Shown: in pieces, positions 25,163-33,550 of the stretch
How the letters are laid out: each line of letters begins with the position of its first letter
How positions within the stretch are numbered: the first letter of the stretch is position 1
Assembly (NCBI GenBank): GCA_945892765.1
Contig: CAMDDQ010000006.1
Location: 1-34,324 of the forward strand
Direction of reading: 5' to 3'
Source of the DNA: Asaia bogorensis
GTDB taxonomy: Bacteria; Pseudomonadota; Alphaproteobacteria; CACIAM-22H2
DNA length: 34,324 nucleotides
Notes under the pieces: generated by a model
Told to the model about the DNA's origin: nothing
Seen by the model: only the letters and a program-made list of their open reading frames with translations
The model's database searches: none
Position numbers and translations under genes: made by a program

Positions 25163-26749
25163 CTATTCGGCCGCCAATGTCTTCCGAATGAGGGCGATGG
25201 TTTCGGCGACCCCGAACAGGGCGATGAAGGTGCCCATGCGCGGGCCTTCGCTTTGGCCGAACAAGGTCTCGTATAAGGCGAGAAACCAGGACTTCAAATC
25301 GGGAAACGTATGGCGCTTGCCGACTTCGTAGACTTCGGTCTGCACCGTCTCGGCGCTGGCACCCGTGGGCAACCGCCCCAGGGCGTCGGCCAGATCGGCG
25401 AGCGCCACCCGCTCGATCGCCGTCGGCGCCCGATGGCGCCGCTTCGGCTTCACGAAATCCCGGTAATAGGCAATGGCGTGATTGACGAGCCGATCGAGAA
25501 CCGGCGAGGTGGCCGGCGCGGCCGTCGGCGCATAACGGCTGATGAAGCCCCAGAGAACCGTCTTGTCTTCGGCATTGGTGACACTGGCGAGGTTGAGCAG
25601 AATACCAAAGGACAGATGCAGGGACTCTGCGGGCGGCTTCCCGTCATGAATATGCCAAGCCGGGTTTTCGAGCCGCTCCGCCGGCGTTTGCTTCGCCTGC
25701 TTTTCGAGCAGGCTCAGGTAATCGTCGACCTGGCGCGGGATGACGTCGAAATGGAGCCGCTTCGCCCGGCGCGGCTGTTGGTACATGAAAAGAGACAGGC
25801 TCTCGGGCGGCGCATAACGCAGCCATTCATCGACGGTGATCCCGTTGCCCTTTGACTTCGAGATTTTTTCGCCCAGCTCGTCGAGAAAAAGTTCGTAAGT
25901 GAACCCCTCGGGCGGCTTGCTGCCCAGTATGCGACAGATGCGTCCGGACAGCGTGACCGAATCGATGAGGTCCTTGCCCGACATCTCGTAATCGACGCCG
26001 AGCGCCACCCAGCGCATCGCCCAGTCCACCTTCCATTGCAGCTTGCAATGGCCGCCGGTGACGGGCCGTTCGACGACGCGGCCGTTTTCGTCGAGATATG
26101 AAACTGTGCCGGCGTCCGGGTTGCGGGCGACGATTGGCACCTGCAGCACCCGGCCGGTGCGCGGGCAGACCGGGAGAAATGGGCTGTAAGTGGCGCGGCG
26201 TTCCGGACCCAGCGTCGGCAACATGACCGCCATGACGTCGTCATAGCGGTTCAGGATGGCGCGAAGCGTGTCGTCGAAAAGCCCCATCCGATAACAATCG
26301 GTGGCGCTTCTGAATTCATAGTCGAACCCAAATCTGTCGAGGAAAGCGCGCAGGCGCGCGTTGTTGTGATGACCGAAACTTTCATGGGTGCCGAAGGGAT
26401 CGGGGATCGAGGTCAGCGGCTTGCCCAGATGAGCTTCCATCATGTCCCGATTGGGGACGTTATCGGGCACCCGCCGAAGGCCGTCCATATCGTCGGAGAA
26501 GGCGAACAATTTCGTCGGGATGTCGGATAAGCGGCGAAACGCCTGGCGAACCATCGTCGTACGCACGACTTCGCCGAACGTCCCGATATGTGGCAGGCCG
26601 GACGGGCCGTACCCGGTCTCGAATAACACGTAGCCCTTGGCGGCGCTTTCGGCGCGGGCCAACAGCTTGCGCGCCTCCTCGAATGGCCACGCTCTGGCCT
26701 GTAGGGCCAAATCGCGCGGGGAATCGGACATGGGCGCGGGCGACGACAT
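25163..26749 (-). CDS. lysS: Lysyl-tRNA synthetase, class I (archaeal type)
   Basis: This enzyme charges tRNA-Lys and is the class I form found in archaea, spirochaetes and most alphaproteobacteria, unrelated to the class II enzyme of most bacteria. The 528 residues fit the family. The HIGH motif is in [16 protein letters not shown] near the N-terminus, the KMSKS motif is in [13 protein letters not shown] (about residue 297), and [17 protein letters not shown] and [16 protein letters not shown] are typical of class I LysRS. The ATG at 26749 has AGGG six bases upstream; a second ATG six codons on is possible. It diverges from the helicase gene with 127 bases between. Confidence 0.97.
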   Translation of the reverse strand: MSSPAPMSDSPRDLALQARAWPFEEARKLLARAESAAKGYVLFETGYGPSGLPHIGTFGEVVRTTMVRQAFRRLSDIPTKLFAFSDDMDGLRRVPDNVPNRDMMEAHLGKPLTSIPDPFGTHESFGHHNNARLRAFLDRFGFDYEFRSATDCYRMGLFDDTLRAILNRYDDVMAVMLPTLGPERRATYSPFLPVCPRTGRVLQVPIVARNPDAGTVSYLDENGRVVERPVTGGHCKLQWKVDWAMRWVALGVDYEMSGKDLIDSVTLSGRICRILGSKPPEGFTYELFLDELGEKISKSKGNGITVDEWLRYAPPESLSLFMYQQPRRAKRLHFDVIPRQVDDYLSLLEKQAKQTPAERLENPAWHIHDGKPPAESLHLSFGILLNLASVTNAEDKTVLWGFISRYAPTAAPATSPVLDRLVNHAIAYYRDFVKPKRRHRAPTAIERVALADLADALGRLPTGASAETVQTEVYEVGKRHTFPDLKSWFLALYETLFGQSEGPRMGTFIALFGVAETIALIRKTLAAE

Positions 26750-26876
26750 GTCGGACCCTAGTACTCGCTCGCGGCGTTCCGCGCAACCGGCGCGCGGCCT
26801 GGACGCGGGTCGTGATCCGACATCGGTACAGGCAGTCGCCGCGCCCTTGGCCCAGCCCTATAGTCCCCCCGGTCCG

Positions 26877-29651
26877 ATGCAAACGCCGCCCCGCTCCTCC
26901 CTTCTCCGCTTCCCCGACGCACCGGCCCTGGTCGCCGGCGCCGCGGATTGCCAATGGCTAACCGCCGATGGCGAAGTGCTGCGCTTGCGCCACGCCGATG
27001 CCGCCCTGCGGGCGCGCGCCACGCCGCCGATTCTGTGCCATGCGCCCGCGACCGCGCGACGGCTCGGCACCGACCGTTTCCCCGCCTACGATGTGTTGGA
27101 GCTTTTCGCCTTCGTTCGGCCCGCTCGTTTCTGCCTGCCGACCGCGCGCGGGATCGCCGATGCCCTTGCCTTGAGATCGCCGCGCGCCGCTGCGAGCGAA
27201 GTGTCGTCGTTGCCGCAAGCGGCCGAATACCTGCTGCGTGAACTCGCCGACGGCGATATCGACAACGATGCCATCGGTATCGCGCGCATCATGACGCGGG
27301 GCGGCTGGCCCTGGGGTCGGTTCGTGCTCGCGGCTTTGGGCGACGACCCGCACGCCTACAAGACGGATCTTTCGGCCGCCGCGCTCGGAGTCTGGCGGCG
27401 TCTGGGCGAATGGTCCGACTATGCGCCCGACCCGCCGGCCGGCGACATCCCCATCGAGCCGGGCGAGGCCCGCGAACGGCTCCGTCAGATGCTGGGCGCC
27501 GATGCCGAAGATCGACCACAGCAGGCCGATTACGCGTCGGCCGTGTCGCTGGCCTTCCGTCCGCGCGACTCCCGCGACCATCCCCGACTCGTGCTGGCCG
27601 AGGCGGGAACGGGAATCGGGAAAACGCTCGGCTACCTGGCCGCTGCGACGTTGTGGGCGGAGAAAAATCGCGCACCGGTCTGGATCAGCACCTATACCCG
27701 CAATCTCCAACACCAAATCGATCGCGAAATCGATCGCCTGGTGCCCGACCCGGTGGAAAAAGCGAGGCGCGTCGTCATTCGCAAGGGCCGGGAAAATTAC
27801 CTGTGTCTACTCAATCTCGAAGAGGCGGCGGCCGGGCTGACGACACGGCCGCAGGACGCCACCGCGCTCGGCCTGATGGCGCGGTGGGCGGCGCGCTCGC
27901 GCGACGGCGACATGACCGGCGGCGATTACCCAGCCTGGCTCGCCGATATCCTCGGCCGCGGCCGCACGCTCGGGCTCGCCGATCGTCGCGGCGAATGCAT
28001 CTATTCCGCGTGCTCCCATTTTCACAAATGTTTCATCGAACGCAGCGTGCGGCGCGCCCGCCGCGCCGACATCGTGGTCGCCAATCACGCCTTGGTGATG
28101 GTCCAGGCCGCGCTGGGCGGAGTCGACGACACGAGACTGCCGAGCCGTTACATCTTCGACGAGGGCCATCACGTCTTCGATGCCGCCGACGCCGCGTTTG
28201 CGGGCCTGCTGTCGGGCCAGGAAGCCGCGGACCTGCGCCGCTGGGTACTCGGCGCCGAGGGCCGCAGCCGTAGCCGGACACGTGGCCTCAAGCTGCGAGT
28301 CGGTGATCTGGTCGTGGGGAACCAAGCCGGGGAAGCGGCGCTAGAGGCGGCCTTGATAGCCGCCCGCGGACTACCCGGCGATAGCTGGGGCGCGCGGCTC
28401 TCGGCCAACAATCAGATCGGACCCGCCGAAACTTTCCTCGCGCTGGTGCGCCACCAAGTGTTGGCCCGCACTGGCACGGGTGATGAGGGTTACGGCCTGG
28501 AGGCCGGTACGATGCCGCCCATCCCGGGTGTCGAGGCGGCCGCGGCCAACCTCGAAAGGGCCCTGGCCGGACTTGCCGAGCCGCTGCGCCGGCTGGCAGA
28601 ATGTCTCGCGGCGAAGTTGGATGCCGAATCCGCGACTTTGGACAGCGCCACGCGCCAGCGCATCGAGGCGATCAGCCGCGGGCTCTTGCGGCGGGCAGAC
28701 GCCACAATCGAAGGCTGGCGCGCGATGCTAAAGTCCATCGGCCACCCGGCGCCGCCGGAATTTGTCGACTGGTTCGCCATCGATCGGATCGATGGGCGCG
28801 AGGTCGATGTCGGGATGCATCGGCATTGGCTCGATCCGACCGCTCCTTTCGCCGTCGGCGTTGCGCGGCCGGCGCAGGGCTTGCTGGTGACCTCTGCCAC
28901 GCTGACCGATGGAACCGGGGACATCGAGGCCGATTGGAAGGCGGCCGAAATTCGGACCGGCGCACGGCATTTGCCGGAGGCAATTCGGGCCAGCCATGCT
29001 TCGCCCTTTGACTACGCCGCCTTGACCCGAGTGATCGTCGTCAACGACCTCCGGCGCGACGACATTGATCAGACGGCGGCTGCCTACCGCGAATTCCTGT
29101 TTGCCTCGGGCGGGGGCGGCTTGGGTTTGTTCACCGCGATCAGCCGCCTGCGCGCGGTCCATGAGCGCATCGCGCGTCCGCTCGACGCGGCCGGCCTCAA
29201 GTTATTCGCCCAGCACGTCGACGCCATGAATACGGCGACGCTCATCGATATTTTCCGGGCCGAGGAAGATTCCTGCCTGCTTGGCACCGACGCCGTCCGC
29301 GACGGCGTCGACGTGCCCGGCCGCAGCCTTCGCCTGATCGTGTTCGACCGCGTGCCCTGGCCGCGCCCGGACATACTCCACCGTGCCCGCAAGGGCGCTT
29401 TCGGCGGCAGCGCCTATGACGACATGATAGCGCGGCTGCGCCTGAAACAGGCCTTCGGAAGGTTAGTCCGGCGCGCCGACGATTTCGGGGTCTTTGTCCT
29501 TCTCGATTCGCGCCTGCCCTCGCGGCTGGCCAAGGCATTCCCCGCGGGAGTCGAGATCCAGCGCGTCGGGCTAGCCCAGGCGCTCGATATCACCCGCGAA
29601 TTTCTCCGTGTGGGTGGCCAGGGGCGCGGGCCCGGCACGGCTCGGCCTTGA
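26877..29651 (+). CDS. DinG/XPD-type iron-sulfur ATP-dependent DNA helicase
   Basis: A superfamily 2, 5'-3' type helicase of 924 residues from the ATG at 26877. The ORF track adds 80 codons that overlap lysS and are arginine/proline-rich. Walker A is AEAGTGIGKT at about residue 240, the DEAH-like box is DEGH at about 427, and motif VI is QAFGRLVRR at about 857. Four Cys between Walker A and DEGH (one in YLCLLN, then CIYSACSHFHKC) fit a 4Fe-4S site. The first 230 residues include PAYDVLELFAFVRPARFCLPT, which resembles the border of a degraded exonuclease domain. Probable roles are repair or removal of R-loops and G-quadruplexes, from family knowledge. Confidence 0.94.
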   Translation: MQTPPRSSLLRFPDAPALVAGAADCQWLTADGEVLRLRHADAALRARATPPILCHAPATARRLGTDRFPAYDVLELFAFVRPARFCLPTARGIADALALRSPRAAASEVSSLPQAAEYLLRELADGDIDNDAIGIARIMTRGGWPWGRFVLAALGDDPHAYKTDLSAAALGVWRRLGEWSDYAPDPPAGDIPIEPGEARERLRQMLGADAEDRPQQADYASAVSLAFRPRDSRDHPRLVLAEAGTGIGKTLGYLAAATLWAEKNRAPVWISTYTRNLQHQIDREIDRLVPDPVEKARRVVIRKGRENYLCLLNLEEAAAGLTTRPQDATALGLMARWAARSRDGDMTGGDYPAWLADILGRGRTLGLADRRGECIYSACSHFHKCFIERSVRRARRADIVVANHALVMVQAALGGVDDTRLPSRYIFDEGHHVFDAADAAFAGLLSGQEAADLRRWVLGAEGRSRSRTRGLKLRVGDLVVGNQAGEAALEAALIAARGLPGDSWGARLSANNQIGPAETFLALVRHQVLARTGTGDEGYGLEAGTMPPIPGVEAAAANLERALAGLAEPLRRLAECLAAKLDAESATLDSATRQRIEAISRGLLRRADATIEGWRAMLKSIGHPAPPEFVDWFAIDRIDGREVDVGMHRHWLDPTAPFAVGVARPAQGLLVTSATLTDGTGDIEADWKAAEIRTGARHLPEAIRASHASPFDYAALTRVIVVNDLRRDDIDQTAAAYREFLFASGGGGLGLFTAISRLRAVHERIARPLDAAGLKLFAQHVDAMNTATLIDIFRAEEDSCLLGTDAVRDGVDVPGRSLRLIVFDRVPWPRPDILHRARKGAFGGSAYDDMIARLRLKQAFGRLVRRADDFGVFVLLDSRLPSRLAKAFPAGVEIQRVGLAQALDITREFLRVGGQGRGPGTARP

Positions 29652-29683
29652 CGATCGGCGAAAGCGCCTTACATTCGCCAACC

Positions 29684-30103
29684 ATGAACAATGCAAAGAC
29701 GATCGGTCCCCACGCCGCGCTTATCTGTGTGATGGTCATGGTGTCGGCCTCGGATCGGGAAATGAAAGCGCCAGAGCTTCGCCGCATCGGGGACGCCGTG
29801 CGCCTCCTCCCGATTTTCGCCGGCTTCGATCTCGATCGGCTGACGGATACCGCCAAGGAATGCGCGGTCATGATTTCGACGGAGGACGGGCTCGAACTCA
29901 CGCTCTCCATGATTAAGGCGGCGCTGCCGGAACGCTTGCGCGAGACCGCCTACGCACTCGCCTGCGACATCGCCGCGGCCGACGGCAAATTTCCGCACAC
30001 GGAGTTGCGGATGCTTGATCTGGTCAGGCAGCGTCTGGGCGTTGAGAGGCTAACGGCTGTGGCGATCGAACGCGCCGCCCATGCGCGTTACGCCGTTCTT
30101 TGA
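29684..30103 (+). CDS. TerB-like protein
   Basis: From the ATG at 29684 the protein has 139 residues. It shows the helical TerB pattern: AALICVMVMVSASDREMKAPELRRIGDAV near the start, with the acidic metal-type Ser-Asp-Arg-Glu, and a second repeat, ETAYALACDIAAADGKFPHTELRMLDLVRQRLG, with the matching AADGK. TerB domains of tellurite-resistance origin bind calcium-like metals and occur in many stress proteins. Nothing else of a ter operon is present, so tellurite resistance should not be assumed. The start lies 33 bases after the helicase stop, so they may be cotranscribed; the TTG overlapping the stop is less likely. Confidence 0.88.
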   Translation: MNNAKTIGPHAALICVMVMVSASDREMKAPELRRIGDAVRLLPIFAGFDLDRLTDTAKECAVMISTEDGLELTLSMIKAALPERLRETAYALACDIAAADGKFPHTELRMLDLVRQRLGVERLTAVAIERAAHARYAVL

Positions 30104-30196
30104 GACGCCCGCTCCAATCCGGCGAAAGTCGGTAGGGGAATCTCGCGGTTTTCGATTGCCAAATGCGCCGCGATAGGGTCCACAGCCGCGCTGTTT

Positions 30197-30226
30197 GCGT
30201 TGCTCGCCCAAGGTGGGCGCCAACGC
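30197..30226 (+). other. Hairpin in the leader of the small unknown gene
   Basis: GCGTTG and CAACGC form outer arms and GCCCA and TGGGC inner arms, with a small bulge and a three-base loop. It lies 94 bases after the TerB-like stop and 25 bases before the next ATG. CATTTT follows, so it could be a weak terminator or a leader structure that shields the next ribosome binding site. Confidence 0.4.
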
Positions 30227-30251
30227 CATTTTCGGCATGGAGATAGAAATC

Positions 30252-30536
30252 ATGAACGATCCGACATTCTGCGACGGCTTCGGTAACATCGCCTTTGTGG
30301 GCAGCATGGTCCGCATGGAGATCGTGGTGCTGTCGCCGACTAAGAAGAACAAGGACGGCCGCGTCGAGCGCGAACATCTGGGTCAGGTCGTGATGCCGCC
30401 GGAAGCTTTTCTGCAAGGCTTTGCCGCCATGCAGAACCTGGTGAAGCAGCTCAAGGACAAGGGCATCATCCAGGAGCGGCCCGCCGCCGCTGGCAAAGAC
30501 GCCGCGAAGGCAACCTCGCCCGCCGGGCGCGCCTAG
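30252..30536 (+). CDS. Small conserved-looking protein of unknown function (94 aa)
   Basis: I chose the ATG at 30252 because GGAG lies nine bases upstream; ATG at 30237 is possible. The 94 residues begin MNDPTFCDGFGNIAFVGSMVRMEIVVLSP and continue with HLGQVVMPPEAFLQGFAAMQNLVKQLKDKG, ending in a disordered alanine/lysine tail. The plan of a beta hairpin, a charged loop, a QVVMPPEAF turn and a long helix recalls DUF3467-like proteins, but this is weak. No membrane segment. It stands alone between the TerB-like gene and the convergent marR. A real gene is supported by codon bias at third positions and a good ribosome site. Confidence 0.8.
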   Translation: MNDPTFCDGFGNIAFVGSMVRMEIVVLSPTKKNKDGRVEREHLGQVVMPPEAFLQGFAAMQNLVKQLKDKGIIQERPAAAGKDAAKATSPAGRA

Positions 30537-30584
30537 CACTACTCATCTCGGCGCGTGGCTTCGGCCCGCGCCGACCCGAGTCTT

Positions 30585-31091
30585 TCAGGTATTTTGGGGC
30601 GCCGCGTCGCGCGCCGGTCGCAGCCGGATGCGGGCGCGCATCCCGCCGAGCCGGCCAAGGGCGGCGGTAAAGGCCGGGACGTCCGTGCCCAACGCCGCGA
30701 AGAACGCCACATCCTCCTTTTCGACCATCGGCAAGGCCCGGCGCAGGGCCTCGCCGCCGGCCGCGTTCAACACGATGGCCTTGGCCCGAGAATCTTCCGC
30801 GTGGATCGTTCGTGCCACCAGACCGCGGCGCTCCAGCCCGCGCAACACCACCGACGCCGTCATCGGATCGATCCCGCAAAGCCGCGCCAGCGCCACTTGC
30901 GTCGCGGGACCGCCCTGGTGGGCAAGCACCGCCAAAAGGACGAACTGAACATGAGTGAGGCCGAGCGGTCTCAATGCCGCGTTTAGGCGGCGCTGCCAAC
31001 GATTGGCCCCCTGCCACAGAAGAAACCCCGGACTGTCCGCCGGGCCGCGAAATCGCTCCGCGGCCATCTCGCCAATCGGGTCCGCCACCAT
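30585..31091 (-). CDS. MarR family transcriptional regulator
   Basis: The 168 residues hold a central winged helix: LTHVQFVLLAVLAHQGGPATQVALARLCGIDPMTASVVLRGLERRGLVARTIHAEDSRAKAIVLNAAG. The DSRAK wing matches the MarR DxRxK signature, and flanking helices supply the dimer interface. I use the ATG at 31091; the track's TTG two codons before is less likely. The gene is downstream of the M23 peptidase on the same strand, but a striking A/T-rich inverted repeat in the 66-base gap suggests its own autoregulated promoter. Ligand and targets are unknown; no divergent efflux gene is present. Confidence 0.93.
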   Translation of the reverse strand: MVADPIGEMAAERFRGPADSPGFLLWQGANRWQRRLNAALRPLGLTHVQFVLLAVLAHQGGPATQVALARLCGIDPMTASVVLRGLERRGLVARTIHAEDSRAKAIVLNAAGGEALRRALPMVEKEDVAFFAALGTDVPAFTAALGRLGGMRARIRLRPARDAAPQNT

Positions 31092-31124
31092 GCCCAAGCC
31101 CGTGTCGTTGGTTCGCGGGCTTCA

Positions 31125-31154
31125 TAATATCAATTATTATAAAATCTGATATTA
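31125..31154. promoter_or_regulatory. MarR operator/promoter inverted repeat
   Basis: TAATATCA and TGATATTA form perfect 8-base arms around a 14-base A/T-rich spacer. This is by far the most A/T-rich stretch in the window. It ends three bases before the M23 peptidase stop codon and lies 34-63 bases upstream of the marR ATG, where a MarR dimer would block its own promoter. Confidence 0.62.
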
Positions 31155-31157
31155 AAA

Positions 31158-31985
31158 TCACTTCGGCATCGGCGGCACCACAAGCTGGGCATCGAGCGCC
31201 GTGGAAAACCAACTCAGGCCCCAGTGCAAATGCGGCCCGGTCACCCGCCCGGTCTTGCCGACCTTGCCGATGAGTTCACCTTTTTTGACCCGGTCGCCGA
31301 CCTTTGCCGACATGGCGCTCATATGGCTATAGGTCGTGGCGATACCGTGGCCGTGGTCGAGAATCATCGTGCGGCCGGTGAGCAACAAATCCTCATGGGC
31401 GAAGGTCACGATGCCGTCGGCGGGCGCCGTGATCTCCGCGCCCTCGGGGGCGGCGATGTCGACGGCCAGATGTGGTGACCGCGCCTCGCCATTAAGGATA
31501 CTCTGGCTCCCATAGACCCCGGAAATGGGCCCCAGAACCGGCCACGAAAAACCCTTGGTGAAGGCCAGAAGCGGGCTGTCGACCACCCTCACGGCCGCGA
31601 CGTGTCTGGCGTCATCGGCGATGCGGGCAAGCTCCACTGGATCCGGCGTCACGGTGTTTTGCGGCAATCCGTTAACGCGGCGGATATCATATGTACGCTT
31701 ATTGATCTTGAGCGTTTGGCTGTCCCGGCTGCCATCGGGCGACACGATGACAAATGACGCCGTCAGTTTGGAATCGCGCGAGAAGCCAAAGGCAAAATAT
31801 CCGTCGGCCGAGACACTCAATATGCGGCCATCGAAGGTTACCGAGGAACCCGGCTGCGTCCGGCCCACGACCAGGCCGCCCTGGACAAATTCGCCCTTGA
31901 ATTCCACGAGCGGTGCCGCAAGCGCGGACGCCGCCACCCACGATGCGACGGCCAGCGCCGCCATCCCGAATTTGGTTATTGTCAC
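31158..31985 (-). CDS. Secreted M23 family metallopeptidase
   Basis: M23 peptidases cut peptidoglycan cross-links or act as non-catalytic activators. I start at the GTG at 31985, which has AAAAGG seven bases upstream; it gives 275 residues with a signal peptide (KFGMAALAVASWVAASALAAPL). The middle is an Ig-like beta region (VEFKGEFVQGGLVVGRTQPG). The C-terminal LytM domain keeps the zinc ligands: His and Asp of HLAVDIAAPEG, plus His of YSHMS and HxH of GPHLHWG. So it should be an active endopeptidase in the periplasm. The 408-residue track frame reads back into xseA and is an artefact. It follows xseA by 11 bases, likely in one operon. Confidence 0.94.
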   Translation of the reverse strand: MTITKFGMAALAVASWVAASALAAPLVEFKGEFVQGGLVVGRTQPGSSVTFDGRILSVSADGYFAFGFSRDSKLTASFVIVSPDGSRDSQTLKINKRTYDIRRVNGLPQNTVTPDPVELARIADDARHVAAVRVVDSPLLAFTKGFSWPVLGPISGVYGSQSILNGEARSPHLAVDIAAPEGAEITAPADGIVTFAHEDLLLTGRTMILDHGHGIATTYSHMSAMSAKVGDRVKKGELIGKVGKTGRVTGPHLHWGLSWFSTALDAQLVVPPMPK

Positions 31986-31996
31986 AACAGCACCTT

Positions 31997-33475
31997 TTAG
32001 TCGTCGGAGGTCGGTTGTTTCCCGCCGCGGCGGCGCACGCGCGGGGTCTGGGGCGTGACCGTGGCGGCGATCTCGCCGTCGCGGAATTGCAGGATGATGT
32101 CGCCGGCATCGCGCGCTTCCGCGGCCAATGCCAGCGGCCGGTCTTGTTTGTCGCGTGCCAACACAAAGCCGCGGTCGAGCACACGTTCGTACGACATGCC
32201 TTCCAAGAGCTGCGCCATACCGTCCAACCTCGCCCGGCTTTCGCCGATCGAACGGGCCACGGCGTCGCGCAGGCGCTGCCCGAGTTCGGGAGGTAGCCGC
32301 ATGGCGGCCTCGCGCAACCGGCCGCGGCCGGTCTGCGCCAACGCCCGCGACTCGGCCGCGAGCCGCGCCGCGGCGGCGGCCCATTGCTGGTGCGGGCCGG
32401 GGAGGCGCGCGCTGTGCCGCGCGACCGCGTCCCTGCGCCGAGCCAGGAAATTGTCGACCGCAAGGCGGAGCCTTTCACCGCGGTCGTCCAGCCGCTGCGC
32501 GTTTTCGTCGACCAGCCGCCTGGGATCGCCGAGGCCGCGTTCCAGCCCGTCGAGGGTAAGCCTCCTTTCGCCGAGCCCGCGATTGAGCGCACCGATCAGG
32601 CGGCGGTCGAAATCGCCGATTTCCGCGGCCAAATCGGCGCGCACCGGCACCGCCATTTCCGCCGCCGCGCTGGGCGTCGGCGCGCGCCGGTCGGAGGCAA
32701 AGTCGATCAGCGTCGAATCGGTTTCGTGACCCACCGCCGAAATCAGGGGGATGAGCGAGGCGGCGGCGGCGCGCACGACGATTTCTTCATTGAAGGCCAT
32801 GAGGTCTTCGAGGCTGCCGCCGCCGCGCGCCACGATCAGCAGATCCGGTCGGGGCGGCGAACCGCCGACAATCAACCGATTGAAGCCAGCGATGGCAGCC
32901 GCCAACTGTGCCGCCGCTCCCTCTCCCTGCACCGCCACCGGCCACAACAGAACCCGGCGCGGGAAACGGTCGGCGAGGCGGTGCAAAATGTCGCGGATCA
33001 CCGCACCGGAGGGGGAGGTGATGATGCCGATGATTTCGGGCAAATAGGGCAGCTTCCGTTTGCGTTCGGCAGCGAACAGCCCCTCTGCCGCGAGGCGTTG
33101 TTTGCGTTCTTCGAGGACTCGCAGCAGGGCGCCCCGGCCCGCCAGTTCGACCGACTCGACCACGAGCTGATATTTCGAGCGGCTGCCATACGTGGTGATA
33201 CGCCCGCTCGCCACTACTTCCATGCCGTCCTCGGGCACAATCGACAACCGTTGAACGGTGCCGCGCCAACAGACGGCGTCGAGCACGGAATCGGCGTCCT
33301 TTAGGGCAAAATAGACGTGGCCCGAAGTGTGGCGCTTCACGCCCGAGACTTCCCCGCGCACACGCACCCAAGCAAAAGCGTCCTCAAGCGTGCGCTTGAG
33401 CGCGGCCGACAACTCGCTCACCGAAAATTCGGGGAGGTTGCGCGGAGCCTCGGCGGCGGGCAGGGTTGCGGTCAT
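31997..33475 (-). CDS. xseA: Exodeoxyribonuclease VII large subunit
   Basis: XseA with XseB degrades single-stranded DNA to short oligonucleotides. The 492 residues begin near EFSVSELSAALKRTLEDAFAWVRVRGEVSG with the OB-fold domain. The catalytic domain includes LPYLPEIIGIITSPSGAVIRDIL, the LIVARGGGSLEDLMAFNEE signature, and SAVGHETDSTLIDFASDRRAPTPSAAAE. A long coiled-coil C-terminal region follows, with MSYERVLDRGFVLARD near the end. The start at 33475 removes the 161 codons that the track frame adds over the divergent purD gene. The ribosome site is weak. A small C-terminal extension (PRVRRRGGKQPTSDD) is basic and probably disordered. Confidence 0.96.
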   Translation of the reverse strand: MTATLPAAEAPRNLPEFSVSELSAALKRTLEDAFAWVRVRGEVSGVKRHTSGHVYFALKDADSVLDAVCWRGTVQRLSIVPEDGMEVVASGRITTYGSRSKYQLVVESVELAGRGALLRVLEERKQRLAAEGLFAAERKRKLPYLPEIIGIITSPSGAVIRDILHRLADRFPRRVLLWPVAVQGEGAAAQLAAAIAGFNRLIVGGSPPRPDLLIVARGGGSLEDLMAFNEEIVVRAAAASLIPLISAVGHETDSTLIDFASDRRAPTPSAAAEMAVPVRADLAAEIGDFDRRLIGALNRGLGERRLTLDGLERGLGDPRRLVDENAQRLDDRGERLRLAVDNFLARRRDAVARHSARLPGPHQQWAAAAARLAAESRALAQTGRGRLREAAMRLPPELGQRLRDAVARSIGESRARLDGMAQLLEGMSYERVLDRGFVLARDKQDRPLALAAEARDAGDIILQFRDGEIAATVTPQTPRVRRRGGKQPTSDD

Positions 33476-33550
33476 TGCCTTTGAAATATGATACAAGACC
33501 GGCCGTCTCCCACAAAGGCCGCACCCACCGTTTATGGCGTCGAAATCGGC

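Noticed and set aside
26637-26876. N-terminal 80 codons of the helicase ORF
   Set aside because: They overlap the start of divergent lysS and are Arg/Pro/Ser-rich; the ATG at 26877 gives the expected protein.
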